Shown: positions 54,101-64,000 of the stretch, piece after piece | Position numbering within the stretch: position 1 is the stretch's first letter | Layout of the letters: every line of letters begins with the position of its first letter | DNA from: Gibbula magus | Taxonomy: Eukaryota; Mollusca; Gastropoda; Trochida; Trochidae | Length of the DNA stretch: 64,000 nucleotides | Direction: 5' to 3' | Assembly: GCA_936450465.1 (NCBI GenBank) | Contig: OW388304.1 | Span: forward strand, 10,457,222 to 10,521,221 | Program-made: the position numbers and the translations under genes | Notes under the pieces: generated by a model | What the model saw: only the letters and a program-made list of their open reading frames with translations | What the model was told of the DNA's origin: nothing | Database searches by the model: none

Positions 54101-56869
54101 ATGAAATGTCACAATGCAAATAATGCAAGTAATGTTAAAAAAAGAGCTTGAAGTCAGTATATGATCTATATGAGGAGCAAAACATCTATTTTCTGGAAGT
54201 ATCAGAGAAACAGCATAATCAGAACTTTAGACAAGTTATATTTACCATTTAATTGTTAAACTTTTGATCTAGTTAGTTCTGTTGCATAACAATTCATTGG
54301 ACTGACCATTTTGTTATCTTAATAATACCAAATTAGGCGCTGGAACTTTTCACACACAAGTGGGGTAACTGGTTATCTAATAACCATAACTTTGAAGCTA
54401 ATATGCTGAGACTTCTTCATCCAGCTTATGGTTTCTTTGCAGGAAAACATGCTGTAATCCGTTGTAACCAACAGATTGGTCAATTAAAGTTTCAAGTATA
54501 AGGTGTAAAAATATCAGTAATGATACATGCGGCACATGGCGTTTTAAACTGACTTCACAGAGGTTGAATTTACTTTTGTACATTGTCTGCCTTTCGAGAA
54601 CACAAAGAGCTTAATATATGGACATCAATATCCATGTAAACTGATATACATTTTACAGATTATCCAATATTGGATATATGGATTGATGTAACATTTCCAA
54701 AATGTAAGGACAATGTTATGGTGCCAAAAGGAAAGTGTTTTCAAATGACTTCACAGAGAAGAACTGATATTGTTTGCCTTTTGAAAAAAACCTTAATGCC
54801 ATTGTCAGAAAAGAAACCGAAAAGAAAATAATACCTTGTTACTGATTCTTCGGAATACGCACATGTATGAATTCATTTAGAAATTTAACAAAAATAACGT
54901 CCAGGAAGAACAATATTCAGGTGATCAAAAGAAAGAAGTCTTCAATTTCCTCATGACAAAAACAATAAGAGACTAATTTGCATTACAAATCTGAAGATAG
55001 GTCAAATACATAAAGATAGACACCAGTTATATTAACTTAATAGCGAAACAATGTTGCCATTTGCCGGCACAATAACGGGTATTATACTGTTTATGTGTTT
55101 ATATTTAGGAAGCGGATAGCTTTAACTTAGTACATACAATTAGGTTATTAACAATATTTCATTAAAACGTTTGATCAGATGGAGAAAAACTTTGGATAGA
55201 CTTGTCTGCCGGTTTGGAGTCATTTCAGTTCTATGGAAATTACCCCCATAAACTCACTGGCGTAATGATGATCATCATCAAATGGCGGGACTGGTAATGT
55301 TCCTTATCCTACACTGCAATTAAACATAAATGTTTACGATCTGGAACACAGATGCGTTGATTGAGAAATATATAGGCTGTACAGGCAAAGGGTAAAGGTG
55401 TTTCTTTTTCAAGTTTTTTTCGTAATGCGTGATTTGGGAGGTTTGGTTTATATGTACCGTGTGAGGAGTTTCAAATGTTTACACACGTTGGTTATTGACA
55501 GGGAAAGCACCGATAACACTGCAGATGAACTACGTATTTGCCATTTCTTCGTTTATCTTCAGGTTGATAATTCGTTTCACACTACTACAATCCATATCTT
55601 GTATGCCAATTATGAGCTTATGCATTGAATATGGATACTTTTTCTCATATGTAATTGTTTCCTTGTTGTTTGAATTTCATTTAGCATTTAAATGTACCTT
55701 GTACCCTCTTTCTATCTGACATACCAGATAAGAAAAGTTATGCTTTAAGTGAAACTACTGCATTAAAATGAAAACACATAAAATCAGAGCTTTTGTTGTA
55801 TGTAGACAAGCTAAACTTTCCGACATAGTATTGACATATAAGGCGCCTTCCTTTATTGATCTTTTAAAAATAGGACTCACTGATATTGCTACGGGGAGAA
55901 CAGAGAGAACTTCTGCTATCAGTTACACATTGGCCTAGAGAAATACCTGATAATTTTAAAAAATAAACTTCAGATGGCAATCTTGTATCATTTACTTTTT
56001 GGGAAATTAGAACAGCAAGGTCAAATTAAAAAATAAACTTTTAGTTTCTACGCTTACAATTACTGAATACAAATCTGACCTCTCAAAGCTCACCAAGAAA
56101 GATAACTTGCCCGTTCCCGATCATGTTTATTGGAAGACAGTAGTTCTTCTTGTATGTATTTGGAAATTATAGTATTAGATTAGTTCGTAAAATTGGTGTT
56201 TTTTTCATATCGGTGTTTCCGATAATTGAGGATGACATTGAAACCAAATATGGTAATAATGTATTGTAGTATCCTCTAGTCATATAGCCCCTTTTATTCA
56301 ACATGTATGCTGCTGACAATATTAATGAAATTCGACAATGATTGACAATCATGATCAAATAAAAGAACACTAAGTCGGTTTTTAAAAATCTAACTCTTAG
56401 CTTTTGTGAACATAACCAAAATGTTCTGCTACACGATTAGGTAAATTGACCGCCCATACATTTGTATGCGTTTTCGTTGTTTATCTTTTTATGGCATTGC
56501 TTCCTTTACCGTATTTTCATTTGATCGGTATATTGTAAAACTGAATTTACTATTCAAACGTTGATGTTTTTCTACTATATTACTTTTTAATATTTGTTAA
56601 CTTAAAGTTGAGTGGTGAGCCTTTAGATCAGAAGATTGTAGCATATTGTATTGAATTATACAAATGCATTTATCAAATACTCATTTGGCAACATGGACCT
56701 GCTTTTAACCAGATAATTCTTAAATTTAACTATCAAACACCACTAAAAGACTTAAACAACATAAACACTATAGAATAATACAGGGCAAACCAACATTTGC
56801 AGATATTGTTTTATTGAGTATAAACAACAAACTATGCATGATCATTACAAGATAATACAAGGTAAGATA
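54101..56869. other. No gene seen
   Basis: AT-rich spacer between duplicated blocks; no repeat pairing or coding-like ORF recognised. Confidence 0.5.
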
Positions 56870-58320
56870 GTGCAAGTACATGCAAACATCACATATCAAA
56901 GTGGGTTTCAAAAGTCATTCTAAAGTATCACTATACTATACATAACTAGTTGGTTTATGTCCTAGGTGGCATTTGTCATCGGTGGACTTTTTACAGTTGG
57001 CATTTGCCTGTGTGGCTTTTGTCCTGCTCCGGTATATCTATGGTAGATTCTCAAGCAATAATTTACTAGAACTGTTATTCGTTGAAACCCATAACCGATG
57101 TTACTATACAAGACTGACAGATAATTCATTCATAATTAGACACACACTTATCACTAAGGTAGAATATCATCGTGACATCAGCAGAATATATGTACAACAT
57201 ATGTACATAATCCTGCATACGTTAATTAAAACACCGGAAACAAGATGAACATAATGAGGGGGGAGGATTTATACCGGTACAAAATCTCCGGGGGGAGATT
57301 TTATACCGGGGGCGATTTTATTTCGTGACACCGGCATTAATTCAGTTCAACAGCCACAGCGGTTCTTGCTGAACAAATTAGAACTATAGACTTGAATTGA
57401 GTCAAGTACAGGGGCTTCTTGCCAGAAACGTAGTCCAGAAATAATTACAATTACATTCCATGTTGCTTCTCTGATCATTTAACATTCTGTAATTTACTTC
57501 TGTGAATGTACTGAAATTAGTTTCGATATCTTTCATATTTTAGTCATTACTTACCAAACCGGTACTATTTTTTCGTAGAATTTAAAGTCTTTATTTAGAA
57601 ATTAGACTCATTGTTTGAAAATATTTCTTTATAAAATCGATTTTAATAAAAGAATGAGAAAACCTTTAACTGATGAAAAAGTAAATACATTTCATAATGA
57701 CACCATGGCTTGGTATGCCGGTGCTTGTTGTGAAGAACATTTTCCATGAGGCATACAATAAAGTCAAAGTTATCTTCTCTTATCTATTTTGAAGTGTTAT
57801 GCAACCCAATGTCAAGCTATTATTTTGTATTAGTTGTCTATTTACATTATCACTTTCGTACTTCTGTGTTTATGTTTAGTGTCGAAAAACTCTTATGTTG
57901 CTATCCACTGGAAGAGATGCAGAAACGAACAATTGTGACGAGCTTTGACTTTTCCACAGCAAATATTGAAGAACTGATTCACTGTTATCAAGGGAATAAT
58001 GCATGTCAGAGTAAAGTTGTGTTTATGACTGCCTGATTTGGGCAAAATCATTACATTGTCAGCCTCAATTGGAATGCTACAAACATTGATAAAAACGATG
58101 TGATGAGCTTTGTTTTTCTCAGATCGAAAGTAACACCGATGCTTTATTAACCACATGACACCTGCATATCAAATGATCAGTTTTCTTTAGCAAACTCCAT
58201 ACATGTACAACTCCATTGAAAGACTAACAACATTGAGAAAACGTGATGTGACGAGTTTTGACTTCTCCACACCTCGACAGACGCTTCCCCTTGGAGACCC
58301 AATCAATGAAATACGTTAAG
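56870..58320 (+). repeat. Segmental duplication, block C
   Basis: 56885-57185 matches 49380-49690 (TCAAAGTGGGTTTCAAAAG, GGTGGCATTTGTCA, TGTGTGGCTTTTGTCCTGCT). 57310-57490 matches 48785-48965 and 59510-59700. 57730-58310 matches the ~150-bp GTGACGAGTTTTGACTTCTC repeats of A and B. A small G-rich insertion (57258-57335) made of GGGGGAGATTTTATACCGG units is unique to this block. Confidence 0.8.
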
Positions 58321-58994
58321 AAAATAATAATAATAATAATACCATATTTCGTATGTAATGTTATCTTCTAGCTTAGTGCACAGAGCAGTTGCTATCCTCT
58401 AACGTGAGGCACACTCTTTGACTAAATGATATTTGCCTATATTATGGACCAAAGGCCTATTTACTGGAGAAAAAAATGTCTGTCAATCTGTTTTCCTCTT
58501 AATTATGTCAAAGCTTTGTGATCCAGAACGAATTCCTTTTAAGGTAATAAAGTATTGTCTATTAATAGAAAACAAGAAATAGTTTTGTTCAAGAATAAAA
58601 TATTATGGAGCTGGTAGTGTTTTAAAAACTGTTTATTTTTTTATTTAGAAGAATAGTTTCATTAAGATATTGATTGATTCACAAACAAAATGTTCAAATA
58701 TTTGTCACCGCGCCATTGTTTGAACAATGGCAACAAACCCCAGTTCTAATACGATCTTCTAGACACATACTATACAATTAATTCAAGAACAACTTGAGCA
58801 ATTGATTTTCGAAGTTTTCCGAATATAATTCATTTCTCGCGTTGCCAATTTCTCGAACAATGCATTAATGATTGACAACGTTAAAGAACTATTCTCGTTC
58901 AATCAATCACCAGGATTGATATTCATTGCAACTGTCCTGGATCAGATTCAACCAAAATCTTTAACAGACTATGATAGATATAGAGGATATTATA

Positions 58995-59355
58995 TGAGTG
59001 TCTATGTCATACTATATTTACGACACGAGTGCCTGAATATTAGTATTTCCCGAGCGAGAGCGAGGGATATACCGATATTCAAGCACGAGTGTCTTAAACA
59101 TAGTATGACATAGACACGAATATAATATTCTGTTTATTACCGAAGTTGTGAAATTAATGAAAATGCGCTAATATCCACTTTCAACCATAGGCTGGCGACC
59201 CGCCGTCGCCGCAATTAGAACGCAACGTCATATACGAAGCGTGACGTCATAGCATTGTTTATGACGTCATGTCACCATGACAAAGGGATATTTTGCCCTA
59301 GGGCATCGTATGTAAAATATGAACCCCGATATGATTGCCCTCGTAGGTATTAAGG
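58995..59355 (+). repeat. Dispersed repeat R2, copy b, with a 120-bp hairpin
   Basis: 58998-59117 is an inverted repeat (GTGTCTATGTCATACTAT with ATAGTATGACATAGACAC) around CGAGCGAGAGCGAGGGAT. Then TGACGTCATAGC and ATGACGTCATG palindromes and the ATATTTTGCCCTAGGGCAT block shared with 8235-8600. Confidence 0.8.
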
Positions 59356-61039
59356 ATAGATAATACGTTCAAACTCAGACCACACTTATTGAAAGTAACC
59401 TTTGCAGTTTTTTAAGGTCATTGTGAATTCTAAATTCTTAATTTGCTAATTGATTCTTTCAAACATCTGTGCACAATCTTGCATCTGTCGATAAAGAAAT
59501 CGGAACCAGATGAACATAATGAGCTGGCATAAGTTCACCAGCTACACTGATTATTGCTGAACAAGCTGCAACTACAGATACACAGGAAGATTTGACTCGG
59601 AGTCAAGTACAAGGGCTTCTTGCCAGGCAGCTAAGGCGACTAAACCCAGAAATAATTACATTCCATGTCGCTTCTCTAAGCATTTAACATTATGTAATTA
59701 GCTTTGGGAATGGGCCGAATTGATATCGATGGCTTTCATAAGAATAGACGAAATTTATAGATTATTATTTTCCATAACATATCACATCATAAGATTTTAG
59801 AACCAAAAGTAATTGTTTAAATTTGATACTTACCTCACTATTTATACTTAAAAAAAAATGTATTTAAATTATTGATTGCTATTTTAAACAATAACACGGG
59901 AGCGTCGTTAAATATGTTGTCTCTACGCAATATATTATCTATAAAAAATAATACCAAAAACTGCCAATCAACCACAGCATTTTCAAAATAGTTTATTTTA
60001 TTTACTTATTTTATCGTCTGTCCTTGTTAGAACAAACACATTAAGAGTCACTCTAGGTTCATTTCCTTATTGAAAATAGGGCAACTTAATTCCACAATTC
60101 ACAGAAACAGCTTGGAGAATTATAATGAGGAGCAGTTTCCCAGAGACAAACAACAAGAACATCAACACATCTTGATTGTCTCTTGTCTGTGCTGTTGTGT
60201 CATGGAGGCTGATGCCAGTACATTGTTGTGCATTAGTTCTTTATTGTCGTTATCTCTCTCGTACTTCCGTGTTTATGTTTTTCTTCCGCAAACTCCTTAT
60301 ATTGTCATCCATCCAAACCAAGACACGATGACTTTTCCATAGAGAAAGGACCAACAATGCATACGTCATACCTAATGCATATCAACAGGTATTTATAATT
60401 TCCTTCTGGCAAACTCCTTTCATTGTCAACCCAATTGGAAGACTACCAATATTGAGGAAATGTGATGTGACGAGTTTTGACTTCTCCCCATCTCGACAGT
60501 ACACGCAACTAATGACACACACAATGGTAATTAAGACATATTTAGTTTGTTTGTTTATGAAAGACATTAAAAAACCCAGGCTTTCTCAAGGTCACAATAG
60601 TTTGTTTTATTACGAGAATGTTAATGTATTTTACTTCCGTGTTTACGTGGTTTGGCGCTATGAAGCCTCTGGAATAGCTCCAACATTGTGATACCAAACG
60701 GTGGCAGTTCTTATGTAGAAGTAGATGCAACAACCTCGATGTAACAAAGCAAACAATAAATACCGACATGCATCTGTACTGTGGCAAAGTGTAGCAAGGT
60801 ATAGCAAGGTATAGCATGGTGCCTTTTGCACTTTTTGTGTCCTATATCGGAGCTTGTTGATATAAGAAATAGTGAAACAAAGACGTTATAGATCATCAAT
60901 CTGGACATTTTGTTTGTCAAATACAAGATGACTATAATTTTAAACGCTATTGAATGACCATTCCATTCTTCCATATGTCATGTCACCACGATAAAGTACT
61001 ATTTTGTAGTTAGACATCGCGTTAAAATAATAACCTAGA

Positions 61040-61655
61040 TCAATTTTGACTCCAATACGGACACCCCTCAGGTTAAAAAATGTGGTGATAAACGATGCGC
61101 GACATGATATATTTTGATTGAGGGCACATCAGTTAGTATCCCACCTAATAAAATGTTTTTTGTAAAAAGAAATATGACATGTGATTCCGAAAATGTCGTT
61201 TATATGATTGTTTGTCATGGATGTCAAGAAATAAACATCGGGAAAACAGAAATTGAAATTAAAAAGGAAAATGAATCTTCATCGTTCTCAAATTAAACAA
61301 AAACGCAATCGTACTATCCCTCTTAGTGCGCATCTAGAACTATGTGGAAAAAATAAATATTCTGTTGTTCCGATATACAAAGTTGATTCAACTGAATCTG
61401 ATTGCTTGGCAGAAAAAGAATTATTGTTTATTAATAAATATAAGCCAAGACTCAATTCTAAAATGTATTGTCATTATCAATTCAATGTACATCTATTTCT
61501 AAGCATTGTATCTATGAATGTATCTATGCAATGTATTGTGGCGTCATAATTACACTTTATGACGCATCATCCGACTCAACGTCTTTCACCTGATGAGACC
61601 CGTGATGGTCGAAAGCATGCTTGTGAATTATGAATAAATCATCGTGATTTCTTCG
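61040..61655 (+). mobile_element. Penelope-like element 3' fragment (GIY-YIG domain remnant)
   Basis: Reading in two frames around a frameshift near 61255: a CGDKRCAT-type Cys motif (61085), VSIPPNKMFFVKRNMTC, SENVVYMIVCHGCQE and INIGKTEI (GIY-YIG core), then MNLHRSQIKQKR, IPLSAHLELCG, KEL LFINKYKPRLN (to 61465). This is the order found in the C-terminal endonuclease of Penelope-like elements. A stop near 61110 and the frameshift make it dead as protein. Block A lacks it. Confidence 0.75.
61585..61627 (+). ncRNA. Hammerhead ribozyme core (type I) in the Penelope-like 3' region
   Basis: Helix I TTCAC (61585-61589) with GTGAA (61623-61627); conserved CTGATGA (61590-61596); helix II GACC/GGTC around CGTGAT (61597-61610); GAAA (61611-61614); helix III AGC/GCT with a two-base loop (61614-61621); cleavage expected after T61622, giving a C-U-U site that fits N-U-H. 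All invariant core bases are present. The two-base helix III loop implies activity mainly as a dimer, as described for Penelope-like hammerheads. Confidence 0.8.
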
Positions 61656-61661
61656 ACAATT

Positions 61662-61662
61662 G

Positions 61663-61756
<94 letters not shown>
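61662..61756. repeat. (TA)n microsatellite
   Basis: About 95 bases of nearly pure TA with one TATTTATA break, directly after the Penelope-like fragment. Confidence 0.97.
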
Positions 61757-61758
<2 letters not shown>

Positions 61759-63146
61759 ATCGTGCTCGTAGAATACCAATGTAGAATTTGACAATCTCTT
61801 AAACCGCTCTATTAATTATTTATTCATTTATTTAGACGAGTTTCATAATATGGAATATTGTAAAGAATACATTCTCTCAGAGTTTGACAGAACATTTTTT
61901 TTGAGAGCACGTACTTGCAAACATTGATTTGGAAAAAAAAGATTGGCCAAATACAGTGACTATGCAGGTTTAATTTATTGCACACCTTTCGCTGATCAAA
62001 TATCTAAAAACAACCTCTCTCGTTTGATTGTGATACCGGTTTGAAAGATAAAAGGACACTTTATTTGATGGAAACCAATTTGCCACCCTAAGGTCGACAA
62101 ATAGTCAATTGAGTGAACAAATTCAGCCTATGGATTGTCTAATCTGAGGTAGTTTATAGTGATTTAACACCGATGCTTTCCTCAGATAGATTCAATTTAG
62201 TTTTGTTCAAAGGTGATAAAGGAAAGTTTTCATGTCAAGAGGTCTGGTTAGGGTGACTGTAATTTGGACTATAATCCTTTAGTAGCTGGTTTGTTATGTT
62301 CCCTTACTCCACATTGAAGTGAGAGAGTACAAACAGAAACAATATATGTTAAGAAATGGAGTGCAAGATTAATATATGAAGGGATTAGAAGACAGCAAAT
62401 CAAATCATCAACCATTGAAACAATGACAAACAAGTAACTCTTGTAAATTAAACAAGGAAAGGCTGGGTTACTGTCATCGTACATGAAACATTGCAGTCAT
62501 TGCACTTTCTATAGCTTTCGTTCCACTTCATCTTCTAATCAGGCTGAAAGTACAGCCACATACACAGTAACAACTCCTGGCAGTTATAAACTTTACTTTA
62601 ACTAGGACCTGTTTTGTCTTGGAATTCTGTCTCTGTCATATTAACCAATATAGCTGGGATAGCACCTGAATTAATTAATAACACTGTTATATGACACACA
62701 TGGAAATTGAAAGGATGGGTTACTTCTTAATGCCTTCGTGTAGGAAACATCATATCGCAGTCATTTCCTTAGTTGATTTTCTACAGATATCCTTCTCCTT
62801 CATCCTCCAATCGGACTAAAAGTTTGGACAACAGTTACAAACACAGTTACAACTGTTGGCACTAAGAAACACTGAAAAAACATCAACTATAGGACCCGAT
62901 GTGCTTGATTACTTCTAGACTACAAAGTACATTCTCGGGACAGGGCGGCGAGTACACTGACCAAATATTAGAAGTTGACAAAAAAAAACCTTACTTCAAA
63001 GAATCTCCAAATGATTACACCCAGATGCATTCTTTGGAGTAGGCGTGGCGTATATATAACATAGTGGGAAGCATAAACTAGAGTTATCTCCCCTTTGATA
63101 AGAAACACCCACGATAAGAGGATGGTATACTGACACAACAGGTGTT

Positions 63147-63322
63147 CTCTGGTGTAATTTACCTGTGTATGTTGGAAGGTATGAATGTGTTACCTATGGA
63201 TATACGTAACTACCTGTACAATTACCAAGACAATTACTCTGGTGTAATTTACCTGTGTATGTTAGAAGGTATGCATGTGTTACCTATGGATATACGTAAC
63301 TACCTGTACAATTACCAAGATG
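63147..63322 (+). repeat. Tandem duplication of about 90 bp
   Basis: TCTGGTGTAATTTACCTGTG through ACAATTACCAAGA is present twice in a row with two or three differences. Block A has a single diverged copy near 53960-54050, so the doubling is specific to block B. Confidence 0.9.
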
Positions 63323-63684
63323 TATCCATGCCTTTGTACCATAAGTACCCACAGATGGCAAGCGCCAAATACTAGAAATACTAAATATATGACATACCTC
63401 ATAAATAAGGCATGCAATGCCAAAGAAGAGTTAGAAGTCATTATGATCAACTGCTTTGTTTTGACAGTTACAAACTTTCCAGTTATTCCATTTCAAGTAT
63501 AATACCCTGTCATGAATAGCTAAAGTTTCTTGTTTTTCTTGACTCTGGAATAAATCCATTTGAATCTTTTCCAAAATGTCCGCAGCAAGAAACATGTCCT
63601 ACATTCCTTCCCAGTGTCGTAATTGTTGTAACAAGATACCTGTAACCTTTCTGTGGACGTGGAGGTTGTTATGGTAAACCTTAC

Positions 63685-63748
63685 CTTTACGTACTCTGCC
63701 ATCCCTCGGACATTTAAACTGAACTGAGGTCTGTATCTGATGAGCCAT
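63685..63748 (-). CDS. Possible first coding exon, unrecognised (low confidence)
   Basis: ATG in a strong context (CAAAGATGGC), 21 codons (MAHQIQTSVQFKCPRDGRVR, K) and then an AAAG|GTAAGG donor. An upstream ATG overlaps in another frame. No continuing exon was found at lower coordinates, and 21 codons can occur by chance. Confidence 0.2.
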
Positions 63749-64000
63749 CTTTGAAATCGTATCTACGGGTCATGTTGAATCTATAAATAAATGAAGCTAC
63801 CATTTGGTCTTCTTTGTGTAACACGTTTTGAATATGATTGATATAAGACAAACGTATGAATAGTGGTTAGTCCTCTATCATGTAAAAACCGTTTCTTAAT
63901 CAATACCATTTTTATCGCGAAACCATACCTACCATTAGTATTGATATTTGTATTAATCAAAGAGACTAGTTTTACTTCTTCTTCTTATATCTATAAAATC
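63749..64000. other. Window edge, nothing recognised
   Basis: AT-rich; could include 5' UTR or promoter of the exon-like ORF at 63685-63748, but no promoter element is clear. Confidence 0.3.

Larger units (their letters stand above)
58600..63370 (+). repeat. Segmental duplication, block B
   Basis: Partner of block A; see the pairs given there. It differs by the Penelope-like fragment and TA-tract (about 61000-61760), the R2 repeat at 58995-59355, and the lack of block A's two MITEs. Confidence 0.85.

Noticed and set aside
63142..63375. 77-codon ORF with repeated GVIYLCMLEGM
   Set aside because: Produced by the ~90-bp tandem duplication; the block A counterpart is not open.

Overview
The window looks like nuclear DNA of an animal, most likely a bivalve mollusc. 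It is AT-rich, has long introns, and is dense in short non-autonomous transposons. Three elements have the 'pearl' architecture described from bivalves: a core of 145-171 bp tandem monomers, an ACGG/CGGA microsatellite and short inverted ends. The species cannot be told from the sequence.

Only one gene can be reconstructed with confidence. It is a nine-exon, minus-strand gene from 35327 (ATG) to 12256 (stop) for a divergent member of the di-N-acetylchitobiase (CTBS, glycoside hydrolase family 18) family. All eight introns have GT..AG ends and the reading frame is continuous. The minimal product is 459 residues: signal peptide, GH18-like barrel, then a C-terminal transmembrane helix and short acidic tail that the soluble lysosomal enzyme lacks. 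The GH18 catalytic acid, the second active-site tyrosine and the late barrel tryptophan are all replaced, so it looks like a membrane-anchored pseudoenzyme. The last 48 bases of exon 6 have been amplified together with the splice donor: eight more complete copies follow, all in frame and each ending in the same donor, so donor choice could add 16-residue modules.

The introns hold most of the recognisable mobile DNA. Intron 1: a TTAA-flanked MITE, a long hairpin and a 2.7 kb inverted-repeat element studded with an AGTGATCG motif. Intron 3: a dead Tc1/mariner element with clean ends. Intron 4: a foldback element. Intron 6: a large pearl-like array. Intron 8: another pearl-like element and a LINE fragment split by a 1.48 kb piggyBac-like element at TTAA.

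The left flank (1-12.2 kb) contains repeats, a decayed L1/Tx1-like LINE on the minus strand, and weak coding-like ORFs near 9.5-10.0 kb. The right flank (35.5-64 kb) has a 29-bp minisatellite joined to a tRNA-derived SINE, several MITEs, a LINE 3' end, a third pearl-like element, and from about 48.2 kb a mosaic of diverged tandem duplications. One copy carries a Penelope-like fragment whose 3' end still has a complete hammerhead ribozyme core. No further gene could be confirmed there; three short exon-like ORFs are listed at low confidence.
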